Translations under genes and position numbers: made by a program
DNA from: Flavihumibacter fluminis
Lineage (GTDB): Bacteria > Bacteroidota > Bacteroidia > Chitinophagales > Chitinophagaceae
DNA: 64,000 nt
Assembly (NCBI RefSeq): GCF_021491375.1
Contig: NZ_JAKEVY010000002.1
Coordinates: 372,001-436,000, forward strand
Direction of reading: 5' to 3'
In this document: positions 1 through 9,237 of the stretch, piece by piece
Position numbering within the stretch: the stretch's first letter is position 1
Layout: every line of letters starts with the position of its first letter
Notes under the pieces: generated by a model
What the model saw: the letters and a program-made list of their open reading frames with translations, nothing else
Databases searched by the model: none
What the model was told of the DNA's origin: nothing

Positions 1-816
1 GCATTCGCTACTTACCAGGCTAAAGATGCTAACGGAAACCCGGTTGCACACTCAGCAAATGGTCAGCGTGTAATTGGAAGCCCCAGCTTTGGTTCAACAG
101 GTGGTTACTATACTTACATGCGCCTGCAGGACTATAATGGTACCAGAAAAGTATTGGGTAGCATTATGGAAAAATTCCTTGCCAGCACAGTACAAACTGT
201 TAACTACAAAAACTTTGTATTCAATGTACAACTGGATGCAAAAATCGGAGGCCTGATGGCATCAGCTACTCACCAGTATGGTTCTGCAAATGGTTCATTC
301 AAGAATTCACTGTTTGGTCGTGATCAGGAATCAGGTGGTGTTGCATACACAGATGCAAATGGTGTTACCCGTTATGATGGTATCATTCCTGATGGTGTGT
401 TGAACGATGGTATTACTGCAACCAACGCAAATGGTCAGGTAGTTGATCTCGGTGGTATGACTTACGCAGAAGCGGTTAAGCAGGGTTTACTGCAGCCAAT
501 TCCTGCCTACGCATACTACGAGAACCTTTCTCAGTGGGCATCCGGTATTCGTGAGTATTCTGTTTTTGAAAACTCATGGGTGGCTGTTCGTGAAGTTTCA
601 GTAGGCTACAATCTTCCAAAAACCCTGGTTAGCAAAGTAAAAATGAGCAATCTGAGAGTTGGAATTACTGGCCGTAACCTTGGATACCTGTATACAACTA
701 CCAAAGGTGGTGTGAATCCGGAAAGCATTTATAGTAACCGTGCTGCTGCATTCGCAGAATATGGTGGATATCCCTGGGTTAGAAGTCTTGGATTCAATAT
801 CAATGCTACCTTCTAA
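1..816 (+). CDS. SusC/RagA-type TonB-dependent outer-membrane transporter, C-terminal fragment
   Basis: The reading frame is open from the first base of the window, so only about 271 C-terminal residues are present. They look like the last strands of a SusC/RagA beta-barrel: a GRNLGYLYTTTKGGVNPES segment (the usual late 'RNL...GvDPE' motif) and a closing strand GYPWVRSLGFNINATF that ends in phenylalanine, as outer-membrane barrels do. Proteins of this family import nutrients across the outer membrane together with a SusD lipoprotein and TonB. The susD-like gene follows after 27 bases, which fits co-transcription. The substrate cannot be told from this fragment, and no glycoside hydrolase is nearby. 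Confidence 0.93.
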   Translation, partial: AFATYQAKDANGNPVAHSANGQRVIGSPSFGSTGGYYTYMRLQDYNGTRKVLGSIMEKFLASTVQTVNYKNFVFNVQLDAKIGGLMASATHQYGSANGSFKNSLFGRDQESGGVAYTDANGVTRYDGIIPDGVLNDGITATNANGQVVDLGGMTYAEAVKQGLLQPIPAYAYYENLSQWASGIREYSVFENSWVAVREVSVGYNLPKTLVSKVKMSNLRVGITGRNLGYLYTTTKGGVNPESIYSNRAAAFAEYGGYPWVRSLGFNINATF

Positions 817-843
817 AGTTTTAACCTAAACTTTTACAAGAAA

Positions 844-2430
844 ATGAAAAATATAAAGAAAATATCGGTAGGTCTTTTGATGGGAGCAACGGTATTGGCT
901 ACTTCCTGTAAAAAACAGGCATTTGTCGATGCAAACATCGCGCCCAATACACTGTACGAAGTAAACCCTCAGGACCAATTTCTGAAAGCGTCCATCGCTA
1001 CGCAGAACGACTTTGAATATTACTACGATGTTTATAGAAAACTGAACTACTGGATGCAGTACACCACCCCATCTGCGGGTAACGGTGCCAACTTTAACCT
1101 GCCCAGTGCACAGTTTAATTATCGCTACGGTAATTTTTATAACAACATCGGGAATGCTTTAATCGATGCTATTAAAATTATCGAAAGCAAACCTGCAGAC
1201 GAGCAGCCTAGTTATGCGCAGATTAAGGCATTGTCTGAAATCCTGCTTGCATACTACGCGTTCTACACCAGTGATATCAATGGTAGCATTCCTTTTTCTG
1301 AAGCTTTCCAGGCTCGTTACGGTGGAACACTGACTCCAAAATTTGATACCCAGGAGCAGGTTTTTGACCAGGTTGATAACATGGTTAAAGCAGCTGTTGC
1401 TTCACTGAAGTCCAACACAAGCAACCAGGTTGCGGTTGGAAATAATGACCCCTTCTTTAACGGTAATATTACCAGCTGGATCAAGACGGGTAATGCGCTT
1501 CGTTTGAAAGTTGGGCTTCGTCTGATGAAGCGTAATCCAACTAAACTGGCTGCCATTGCAAACGAAGTATTTGCAGAACCAGACCAGATGTCTGCTATTG
1601 GAGATTCCTGGATGTTAAAAACAGGTCCTTCTTATGCAAATGCAACCGGTAACTGGAACCCAAGTGGTTTTCTTGCCGGTAAGCCGGTTGTTGATTTCAT
1701 GAAGTCAAAAGATGATCCCAGACTTCGTATTTTCTATCGCCCCAACAAGGATCAGGATTATGTGGGTAGCTGGACTAGTCCGGATGACACAAAAATCCCT
1801 GCTAATGCAGCTTTGTACCAGGAAGACAGTTCTTTCTCTGAACTGCAGCATAGAATCTTTACACCCAACCATAGCTATGGAACAGCAGGAGATGGTTCTG
1901 CCTTCTTCCCAATGCTGACATATGCTGAGTATTGTTTCATTCGCGCTGACCTGGCTGCCCGCGGTATTGCCGGTTCAAATGCAGAAACCTGGTATAAAAA
2001 TGGTATCATGGCTTCCATTGATCTGTACAACCAGCAGGCTAAACTTGCAAAAGTTCCTGAATATGTTGAGGTAACTGCTGCAGAGAAAGATGCCTATTAC
2101 GAAGAAGTTGGAGTTAAGTACGATCCAGCCAAGGCTACTGAACTGATTGCAATTCAGGCTTACCTGGACTTCTACAGAAATCCAATGGAAGCATGGGCCT
2201 GGTGGAAGCGTACCGGTTTCCCCAATACAACTTCAGTATTGGCATGGTCAGATCTGAAGTCTAATGGTTCAACTCTGCCTTTACCACGCAGAGCTTCTCT
2301 GTCTCCTTTACCAACAACCAGTATGTTGTTTGAAAACCAGGCGGCTGCATTCCAGCAGATGGGATCCGATCCAGAATATGGTAGTGGTCCTGGCGATGCT
2401 TTCGGCCGAGTATGGTGGGATAAGCAATAA
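844..2430 (+). CDS. SusD/RagB-family outer-membrane lipoprotein (SusD-like_2 type)
   Basis: A 528-residue surface lipoprotein partner of the SusC transporter upstream. The N-terminus has a lysine-rich start, a hydrophobic stretch and a lipobox LATSC with the lipidated cysteine at residue 22, followed by KK. The rest is helix-rich and resembles the SusD-like_2 group (DFEYYYDVYRK near the start, a YAEYCFIRADLAARG helix and a C-terminal FGRVWWDK). SusD proteins bind substrate and act as the lid of the SusC barrel. A terminator follows directly, so the pair forms the end of its own transcript. Substrate unknown. Confidence 0.93.
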   Translation: MKNIKKISVGLLMGATVLATSCKKQAFVDANIAPNTLYEVNPQDQFLKASIATQNDFEYYYDVYRKLNYWMQYTTPSAGNGANFNLPSAQFNYRYGNFYNNIGNALIDAIKIIESKPADEQPSYAQIKALSEILLAYYAFYTSDINGSIPFSEAFQARYGGTLTPKFDTQEQVFDQVDNMVKAAVASLKSNTSNQVAVGNNDPFFNGNITSWIKTGNALRLKVGLRLMKRNPTKLAAIANEVFAEPDQMSAIGDSWMLKTGPSYANATGNWNPSGFLAGKPVVDFMKSKDDPRLRIFYRPNKDQDYVGSWTSPDDTKIPANAALYQEDSSFSELQHRIFTPNHSYGTAGDGSAFFPMLTYAEYCFIRADLAARGIAGSNAETWYKNGIMASIDLYNQQAKLAKVPEYVEVTAAEKDAYYEEVGVKYDPAKATELIAIQAYLDFYRNPMEAWAWWKRTGFPNTTSVLAWSDLKSNGSTLPLPRRASLSPLPTTSMLFENQAAAFQQMGSDPEYGSGPGDAFGRVWWDKQ

Positions 2431-2443
2431 TTATAGGATGTCC

Positions 2444-2479
2444 AATAAAACCCCGGGCCAATGGTTCCGGGGTTTTATT
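2444..2479 (+). terminator. Intrinsic terminator after susD
   Basis: Inverted repeat aataaaaccccgg / ccggggttttatt with a 10-base loop, ending in a T-rich 3' arm. It begins 14 bases after the susD stop and separates susCD from the redoxin operon. Confidence 0.85.
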
Positions 2480-2522
2480 CTTTCAGGACAGGATCATCCT
2501 TTAAAGTTTTGTACTTTGTACC

Positions 2523-3089
2523 ATGAGAATTGGAATACTATTAGTAGTTTTTTATTGCATGTGTTTCGTCCCATCAGCGAAGGGGCAAAAGATTTTGCAG
2601 CATCCAGACATCGCTGCTTTAAAGGAGTTTAACAAAGAACTGCTGAGTGAAAACAAAATGACGCTCCTGGTATTTCTCGCAACCGAATGTCCGCTGAGTA
2701 AAAACTATTCAGTTGTGATTCAGAAAATTGCAGATGAATTTGCGCAAGAGCTGCAAGTGACCGCTATCATTCCCGGATCCACTGATTCAAAAAAAGAAGT
2801 CCGGGCTTTTGCAGTTAAATACAAACTGGACTTTCCGCTGCTCATTGATAAAAAAATGATTTCCGTGCATGCCGTACACGCTACTACCACACCGGAAGTG
2901 GTGTTGTTATCTCCAAAAGGCGAACTCATCTACCAGGGAGCGATTGACGACTGGGCTGTTGATCTCGGTAAAAAAAGAAACAAACCAGACCAGGAATATT
3001 TGAGGAATGCTATTTTACAGGCTAAATCCGGGTTGCCCGTGCTGGTGAATTATAATGAACCGGTCGGTTGTCTGATTAATGATTTTTAA
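2523..3089 (+). CDS. Exported redoxin (thioredoxin-fold, AhpC/TSA-like)
   Basis: A 188-residue protein with a signal peptide (about residues 1-21, ending SAKGQ) and a thioredoxin-like fold. The active-site region is FLATECPLSKNY, with a single cysteine at residue 56 in the peroxiredoxin/redoxin position. TTTPEVVLL holds the expected cis-proline. A second cysteine sits near the C-terminus in EPVGCLI (C183). In Planctomycetes and Acidobacteria this redoxin type, including its C-terminal VGC motif, is often fused to the heme c/copper monooxygenase encoded next door. Here it is a separate gene 14 bases upstream. First gene of a four-gene operon. Likely a periplasmic thiol protein; its partner is inferred from context only. 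Confidence 0.8.
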   Translation: MRIGILLVVFYCMCFVPSAKGQKILQHPDIAALKEFNKELLSENKMTLLVFLATECPLSKNYSVVIQKIADEFAQELQVTAIIPGSTDSKKEVRAFAVKYKLDFPLLIDKKMISVHAVHATTTPEVVLLSPKGELIYQGAIDDWAVDLGKKRNKPDQEYLRNAILQAKSGLPVLVNYNEPVGCLINDF

Positions 3090-3103
3090 TTGAGATTCAG
3101 TTT

Positions 3104-4426
3104 ATGTTGAAGAAAGTTTTTTTTGTCATTTGTTGCTTTATAGGGGTTACAATTTCTGCCATTGCCCAATCTCTGACGTATGTTAAAGATATTGAACCCA
3201 TCATCACCCTGAATTGTACGCCCTGCCATAAGCCTGGTGAGGCCGGACCCTTTACGCTTACTTCGTACCAGGATGTCGCCAAGCGTGCAAAATTTATAAA
3301 AGAAGTTGTTCAAAGTGGTTACATGCCACCCTGGAAAGCTGATAACGGATATGTACATTTTGCTAATGATCGTTCCCTATCTGAAGCAGATAAAAACAAA
3401 ATAATTTCCTGGGTTGATAATGGAGCCCCGCAAGGCCAGGTTTCCAAATCTGCTAAGCAGGCATCAGAGCAGCTCATTACCGGTACTGCCTATCCACGCA
3501 AACCTGATCTTACTTTACAAATGGAAGACAGCTTTACGGTTATCGGTGGGAATATTGAGCAGTTTGTGATTTTCAAACTGCCCTTCGAGCTTAGTGATTC
3601 CTTTAACATTGAAGCCATTGAGTTTGTAGCTAATAATAAAAAGCTGGTGCACCATGTGAACTATGCTATTCACCCGGTTTTGGACCCATCAATTGATCTG
3701 ATTAATACGCATAAACTGATTAACCTCACGTTTGATGATCGGAGGAAATTTGATCAATATATGCCCTACCGAAGGGCTATTACCTACTATGGAGGCTGGA
3801 TTCCCGGAGCCCGGTATGAAACCTATCCCCAGGATTTCGGTTGGGTTTTGCCAAAACGTGGCGTTATTCTGATGACGGTACACTTCAGCCCCATTGCAGT
3901 GGATGAAGTTTTCAAAGGGGGCGTTAACCTTTTCTTCAAAAAGACTCCTGTTAAACGCCCGGTAAAAGTGGTGAGCTTTGGCTCAGGTGGTATTGGTGAA
4001 CGTCAGATTGAACCCATCTTTTACGTTAAAGCCAACGAGAAACAAAAATTCACACTGGAAGTTACCAACCCCAGCGAAGATCAGTCCATCCTGCATGTAT
4101 GGCCCCATATGCACCTGATTGGTAAATCATTTAAAGCCTATGCCATCGCGCCAGGCGGAGATACCATCCGCCTCGTTCATATTCCGGATTGGGATTTTCG
4201 CTGGCAGGAAATCTACCAGTTTAAATCACCTGTCAAAATTCCAAAAGGTTCTATTGTCCGGTTGGAATGTGAATACGACAATACTGCCGATAACCCGTTC
4301 AATCCAAACAGTCCGCCTAAAAATATTTTTTCCATGGGCGATATGAAAACCACCGACGAAATGATGACCCTGATGATGATTTTTGCCCCTTACAAGCCCG
4401 GAGATGAAAAACTAAAACTTGATTAA
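3104..4426 (+). CDS. Exported cytochrome c / type II copper (PHM-like) monooxygenase
   Basis: A 440-residue exported protein (signal peptide to about residue 22). It has an N-terminal mono-heme c domain with CTPCH at 38-42 and an MPPW motif at 74-77, typical of the cytochrome module preceding ascorbate-dependent monooxygenase domains. The rest carries the copper ligands expected of peptidylglycine/dopamine-type monooxygenases: HH at 183-184 and H260 for the first copper, HMH at 335-337 and the methionine of TTDEM (M420) for the second. The spacing follows the PHM scheme, and the regions around HMHLIGK and DEMM resemble PHM's HTHHLGK and DEMC. Likely reaction: O2-dependent hydroxylation of an unknown substrate, with the heme feeding electrons. 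Cotranscribed with its neighbours (gaps of 14 and 10 bases). Confidence 0.82.
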   Translation: MLKKVFFVICCFIGVTISAIAQSLTYVKDIEPIITLNCTPCHKPGEAGPFTLTSYQDVAKRAKFIKEVVQSGYMPPWKADNGYVHFANDRSLSEADKNKIISWVDNGAPQGQVSKSAKQASEQLITGTAYPRKPDLTLQMEDSFTVIGGNIEQFVIFKLPFELSDSFNIEAIEFVANNKKLVHHVNYAIHPVLDPSIDLINTHKLINLTFDDRRKFDQYMPYRRAITYYGGWIPGARYETYPQDFGWVLPKRGVILMTVHFSPIAVDEVFKGGVNLFFKKTPVKRPVKVVSFGSGGIGERQIEPIFYVKANEKQKFTLEVTNPSEDQSILHVWPHMHLIGKSFKAYAIAPGGDTIRLVHIPDWDFRWQEIYQFKSPVKIPKGSIVRLECEYDNTADNPFNPNSPPKNIFSMGDMKTTDEMMTLMMIFAPYKPGDEKLKLD

Positions 4427-4436
4427 CTGCTGAATC

Positions 4437-7400
4437 GTGAACTGCTATTTTCGTTTGTTGCTTTTTGTTAGTATGCTGCTTTTCAACCGATCTATTGCGC
4501 AGCAGCAAGGCTCCCTCTTCAAGGAGAAGGATCCGAAGCAATCCGGATTGCAGTTTACTAACCAGGTCACCGAAACAGACAGCCTGCATGTATTCCGCTA
4601 TGAATACCTGTACAATGGTTCCGGGGTGGGAGTGGGAGATTTCAACAACGACGGACTGCAAGATTTGTTATTCTCCGGTAACCAGGTAGCCAACAAATTG
4701 TTTCTTAATAAAGGCCAACTTCAATTTGAAGATATCACCCAATCTGCCGGTGTTGCCGGAAACGGAACCTGGTCAACCGGCGTAACTATCGCAGATGTAA
4801 ATGGCGATGGCAGGTTGGATATTTATGTCTGCCATTCCGGAAAGTACAGCGACTCACTGCAGCTGCGCAACGAACTTTTTATCAATGAAGGAATTCAGCA
4901 GGGCAAACCTGTTTTTAAAGAGCGTGCGGTAGAATATGGGCTGGATGCAGCAGGAACCCAATCAACGCATGCCGTATTCTTTGACTACGACCTTGATGGC
5001 GATCTGGATATGTTCCTGCTCAATCACTCCAATCACACGTATAACCCCTTTCTCAATACACGCAAAACCAGGGCTACTCCCAATATGGCTTTTGGCAATC
5101 GTTTATTCCGCAATATTGGTAAGAATAAATTTGAAGATGTCACCCTCAAGGCAGGCATCATCAATCATTCGCTGAATTTTGGCCTGAGTGTTACCGTTAG
5201 TGATCTGAATAACGATGGCTGGCCGGATATCTATACCACCAGTGATTATACAGAAAAGGATTGCCTCTATATCAACAACCGCAACGGCACTTTCTCAGAG
5301 CAAGTGGAGAAATCCATGGGGCATATTTCCAAGTATTCCATGGGCGCAGATATTGCAGATATAAACAATGATGGCTGGGCAGATATTTTTACCCTCGACA
5401 TGTTACCCGAAGACAATCACCGGCAGAAAATGCTGAAAGGACCGGATGAATATGATCAGTATAACCTATTGCGCGACAGCGGTTATTTCAAACAGCAGAT
5501 GCGTAATATGCTGCAACTGAACAGGGGTGTAGATCAGGATGGCCAGCTTCGGTTTTCGGAAATAGGTCAACTGGCCGGAATCTCCAATACCGACTGGAGC
5601 TGGTCAGGTTTATTGGCAGATTTTGACCTGGATGGATGGAAAGATGCTTTTGTCACCAATGGATACCTGCGTGATTATACGGATATGGATTTTATGAAGT
5701 ATACAGTGGCGGAAGCAAGAATTGAAGCAGCAAAAGAAGGCCACCAGGTATTTCAAACCCATGCGCTGGTTAAGAAAATGCCTTCCAACAAACTGAAGAA
5801 CTACCTGTTCCGAAACAATGGCGGTATCAGTTTTACGAATACAACCAATGCCTGGGGCATGAACTCGGAAAGAATCTCTAACGCTGCCGTATATGCGGAT
5901 CTGGATAATGATGGAGATCTTGATCTGGTGGTGGTAAACAATAACGATCCGATTCAGCTGTTTGAGAATACTGCAAGAAATCTGCAACCATCCGGTAATT
6001 ATCTGGCCATTGAGCTGAAAGGCAATGCATCAAATCCTTTTGCCATTGGAGCTAAACTTGAATTGATTGCTTCGGATGGCAGCAAACAGATCCAGGAACT
6101 TTTCCCGGTTCGCGGTTATCAGTCTTCACAATCTTACCGAATCCATTTTGGTATCCCAGCCACAACTAAATTTGATACACTTACCATCCGTTGGCCCGAT
6201 CGTTCTGTTAGCATTCACACCAATCTTCAGGTAAATCAATTGCTACAATTTACTCAGCCCAGCACAAAGAACAATTCCGTAGCATCTATTCCGCTTCCTA
6301 AAAAAACCTGGTTACAGGATATAACAGAGCAATCCCGTATTAAATTCCAACACCAGGAAAATGATTTCATCGACTTTAAAGATGAAACCCTCTTGCCCTA
6401 TATGTTATCGCGTATGGGACCTGCACTGGCTTCGGGTGATGTCAATGGAGATGGACTGGATGATATTTTTATTGGAACGCCCATCGGACAGGTGGCTGCC
6501 TTATTTGTTCAAAAGGCCAATTACAAATTTGAATTGGTACCGGGGCCGTGGATTGCTGATAAGGAATCAGAAGATGTACAGGCAGCCTTCCTCGATGCAG
6601 ATGGAGATGGAGACCTTGATCTTTATGTGGTGAGTGGTGGTAATGAATACGCCCCGGAGTCTCCGGAATACCAGGATCGGTTATACATCAACGATGGTAA
6701 AGGAGGATTCACCAAATCGACCACAGCTTTACCATCTATGCTTAGTCCCAAACAGGCACTGGCTATTGCAGATTTTGACAAAGATGGCGATCCTGATATC
6801 TGGGTGGGAGGCATGTACCAGCCGGGATCTTTCCCTATGGCAGATCGTTCTTATCTGCTCAGAAATGATAGTAAGAAGGGTGCTGTGAAATTCACTGATA
6901 TCACCCCTGAATTTGATTTTCTTTTACAGCCCGGTGCTGTTACTGCAGCTCAATGGGCGGATACTAACGCGGATGGATATCCTGAATTGCTCCTTGCTGG
7001 TGATTGGATGCCCGTTCGCCTGATCGATAATCAGAAAGGAAAGCTCACGCTAAATAAAGTTCAACTTCCTGATAATCTTTCTGGTTGGTGGCGCTCGATT
7101 ACACCTGCTGATATAGATGGGGACGGCGACCTGGATTTTATCCTGGGCAATGCCGGAACCAACCTTCAAATTCGTGCCAGTAAAACCGAACCTGTTGAAT
7201 TGTTCACAACAGATCTGGATCAGAATGGTACCCTGGATCCAATTCTGACCCACTATATAAATGGGCAGTCCTATCCCATCGCATCAAGAGATGAATTGCT
7301 GGAGCAGGTGGTACCCATGCGTAAGAAGTTTGTGTACTATAAAGATTATGCGGATGTGAAGCTGGATGGCATCGTGCCTGCTTCCCAAAAGAAAAAGTTG

Positions 7401-7796
7401 CATCGCCTGGAAGTCAACAATTTTGCATCCGGCATTCTTTGGAATGAAGGATCGCAACCCTGGCAGTTCACAGCCCTTCCGGAACTGGCACAGATTTCTT
7501 CTCTGCAGGCAGCCATCGTGCTCGACTGGAATAAAGATGGTCGCCCGGATATCTACCTCGGAGGAAATTTTGAAGGCTACCGGGTACAATTTGGTCAGTC
7601 AGATGCCAGTTATGGCCTGTTGCTTGAAAATTCCGGCAACCAGCAGTTTAAACCCATTTCGCCCATGGAAACCGGTGTGTTCTTAAAAGGAGAACTGAGG
7701 CAGATGAAATTGCTGAATGCCGGAACCGCTGCTCCCATCCTGGTTACTGTTACCAATAATGGTCCCGTTCAGGTTGTAAAGGTTAATTTGCCATGA
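4437..7796 (+). CDS. Exported FG-GAP/VCBS repeat protein with ASPIC/UnbV domain (CRTAC1-like)
   Basis: An 1119-residue secreted protein starting at a GTG, which gives a complete signal peptide ending NRSIAQ; the ATG at 4473 would truncate it. Many FG-GAP/VCBS repeats with calcium-binding cores of the type DFNNDG, DVNGDG, DLNNDG, DLDNDGD and DADGDGD run along the length, so it should fold as beta-propellers. An ASPIC/UnbV domain lies at about residues 525-600 (IGAKLELIAS... RWPDRSV). Proteins of this group are surface or periplasmic, and their function is not established. The stop codon overlaps the next gene's start (ATGA at 7793-7796), which indicates translational coupling with the haloperoxidase-like gene. 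Confidence 0.88.
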   Translation: MNCYFRLLLFVSMLLFNRSIAQQQGSLFKEKDPKQSGLQFTNQVTETDSLHVFRYEYLYNGSGVGVGDFNNDGLQDLLFSGNQVANKLFLNKGQLQFEDITQSAGVAGNGTWSTGVTIADVNGDGRLDIYVCHSGKYSDSLQLRNELFINEGIQQGKPVFKERAVEYGLDAAGTQSTHAVFFDYDLDGDLDMFLLNHSNHTYNPFLNTRKTRATPNMAFGNRLFRNIGKNKFEDVTLKAGIINHSLNFGLSVTVSDLNNDGWPDIYTTSDYTEKDCLYINNRNGTFSEQVEKSMGHISKYSMGADIADINNDGWADIFTLDMLPEDNHRQKMLKGPDEYDQYNLLRDSGYFKQQMRNMLQLNRGVDQDGQLRFSEIGQLAGISNTDWSWSGLLADFDLDGWKDAFVTNGYLRDYTDMDFMKYTVAEARIEAAKEGHQVFQTHALVKKMPSNKLKNYLFRNNGGISFTNTTNAWGMNSERISNAAVYADLDNDGDLDLVVVNNNDPIQLFENTARNLQPSGNYLAIELKGNASNPFAIGAKLELIASDGSKQIQELFPVRGYQSSQSYRIHFGIPATTKFDTLTIRWPDRSVSIHTNLQVNQLLQFTQPSTKNNSVASIPLPKKTWLQDITEQSRIKFQHQENDFIDFKDETLLPYMLSRMGPALASGDVNGDGLDDIFIGTPIGQVAALFVQKANYKFELVPGPWIADKESEDVQAAFLDADGDGDLDLYVVSGGNEYAPESPEYQDRLYINDGKGGFTKSTTALPSMLSPKQALAIADFDKDGDPDIWVGGMYQPGSFPMADRSYLLRNDSKKGAVKFTDITPEFDFLLQPGAVTAAQWADTNADGYPELLLAGDWMPVRLIDNQKGKLTLNKVQLPDNLSGWWRSITPADIDGDGDLDFILGNAGTNLQIRASKTEPVELFTTDLDQNGTLDPILTHYINGQSYPIASRDELLEQVVPMRKKFVYYKDYADVKLDGIVPASQKKKLHRLEVNNFASGILWNEGSQPWQFTALPELAQISSLQAAIVLDWNKDGRPDIYLGGNFEGYRVQFGQSDASYGLLLENSGNQQFKPISPMETGVFLKGELRQMKLLNAGTAAPILVTVTNNGPVQVVKVNLP

Positions 7797-9106
7797 GAAT
7801 CTCAATCATCATATTGTCTTTCCTGATTTGCACCGGACTTGCCGGCCATGCACAAAATAAATCAAACACCGATGCGGCAGCTTTGCATAAAGCGCAGGAT
7901 TATCTTACCGAAATAATAGTTCACGATATTTTTTCTCCTCCTGTTGCAAGCCGGATCTACCTCTATCCGCATCTTGCTGCCTATGAAACACTGGTTGCAG
8001 CTGGTGTCAATAAGAGTGCTTCCTTTTATGGCCGGCTTCCGGCTTTTCCTGCCATCCCTAAAATCAAAGAATCCATTGATCCTGTCATTGCCAGCCTGGA
8101 GGCCTTTCGTATTACCGGCCGGCAGTTTCTGTTTTCGGAAGAACGATTTTCAGATTCCATGCAGGTTTTGATACAGGCTCAGCTTAAAGCACGGAAAGCA
8201 GAAAAACTCCTGAATGCCTCTCTTCAAGCTGGCAAGCAGGTGGCCGACAGTATCCTGCAATGGGCATCGAAAGACAGGTATAAAGAAACCCGGGCCATCC
8301 GTCGTTACCAGTTGAAAAAAACGCCCGGTTCCTGGCTGCCCACACCTCCTGGTTATATCGCGGCGATTGAACCCCACTGGAAACAAATTCGTTGTCTGAC
8401 CCTGGATAGTGCAGCTGTTTTTCGTCCCAAAGCTGCCACCGAATTTGCTGTCGAGCCCGGAACCCTTTTCCACAAAGAAGCCCTGGAGGTGTATACCGTC
8501 TGCACTTCTTTAACCGATGAACAAAAAGCGATTGCTGCCTTCTGGGACTGCAATCCCTTCCATATTACCATGCAGGGGCATCTGAATTTCGCTACCAAAA
8601 AGATTAGTCCGGGTGGCCATTGGATGCAAATTGCCGGCCTGGTCAGCCGGATGAAATCAGAATCTATCAGCCAGGCTTCCAAAGCCTATGCACTTACCGC
8701 CATTGCCATCTTTGATGCCTTTATCAGTTGTTGGGAGGAAAAGTATAACAGTCAGTTGATTCGCCCCGAGTCCTATATTAATAGTCATATTGATGAAAGC
8801 TGGCGGCCCCTGCTTCAGACTCCTCCCTTCCCGGAATACCCCAGCGGGCACAGTGTAGTATCAGGCGCAGCTGCTACTGTTCTGACAAAACTATATGGCG
8901 ATAATTTTGCATTTGTGGATGATACCGAACGGCCTTATGGGCTGCCGGACAGGTCCTTTTCCTCTTTTCATAAAGCCAGTGAGGAAGCAGCCATTTCCCG
9001 GCTGTATGGAGGCATCCATTACCGGCCGGCCATTGTAAATGGCCTGGAGCAGGGCAGAAAAGTGGGGGACCAGGTGGTAAAAAAGCTGGGACCTTTTGGC
9101 TTTTGA
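7793..9106 (+). CDS. Vanadium-dependent haloperoxidase / PAP2-superfamily protein
   Basis: A 437-residue exported protein (signal peptide to about residue 21). It carries the complete vanadate/phosphate-binding signature of the PAP2/vanadium haloperoxidase superfamily: K317-x6-R324-P325 (KYNSQLIRP), PSGH at 350-353 and SR-x5-H with S402, R403 and H409 (SRLYGGIH). After the last histidine comes YRPA, without the aspartate of acid phosphatases, which favours the haloperoxidase branch. Members oxidise halides with H2O2, but many bacterial homologues are untested, so a phosphatase role is not excluded. Last gene of the redox operon, overlapping its upstream neighbour by 4 bases. No terminator is visible before rpoB, and the rpoB -33 box lies inside its final codons. 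Confidence 0.88.
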   Translation: MRISIIILSFLICTGLAGHAQNKSNTDAAALHKAQDYLTEIIVHDIFSPPVASRIYLYPHLAAYETLVAAGVNKSASFYGRLPAFPAIPKIKESIDPVIASLEAFRITGRQFLFSEERFSDSMQVLIQAQLKARKAEKLLNASLQAGKQVADSILQWASKDRYKETRAIRRYQLKKTPGSWLPTPPGYIAAIEPHWKQIRCLTLDSAAVFRPKAATEFAVEPGTLFHKEALEVYTVCTSLTDEQKAIAAFWDCNPFHITMQGHLNFATKKISPGGHWMQIAGLVSRMKSESISQASKAYALTAIAIFDAFISCWEEKYNSQLIRPESYINSHIDESWRPLLQTPPFPEYPSGHSVVSGAAATVLTKLYGDNFAFVDDTERPYGLPDRSFSSFHKASEEAAISRLYGGIHYRPAIVNGLEQGRKVGDQVVKKLGPFGF

Positions 9107-9125
9107 ATTAAATAAGCTACCTTTG
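9095..9125 (+). promoter_or_regulatory. rpoB promoter (Bacteroidota housekeeping type)
   Basis: TTTG at 9095-9098, then exactly 19 bases, then TACCTTTG at 9118-9125: a full match to the Bacteroidota consensus TTTG-N19-TAnnTTTG. Expected transcription start is about 9132, giving an rpoB leader of roughly 105 bases. The -33 box overlaps the 3' end of the upstream gene. Confidence 0.8.
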
Positions 9126-9237
9126 CCGTCCGTTTTACTATATTCGGATAGCTATCTGGGAATTGTACAATATGGCCATTAAGTTGTAAATTCCTAATTA
9201 TCAGTGCATAAGACTTTAAAACCGGTTTAAAATACAT

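Noticed and set aside
1-9106. Polysaccharide utilisation locus around susCD
   Set aside because: No glycoside hydrolase, polysaccharide lyase or sulfatase is present, and a terminator separates susD from the following operon.
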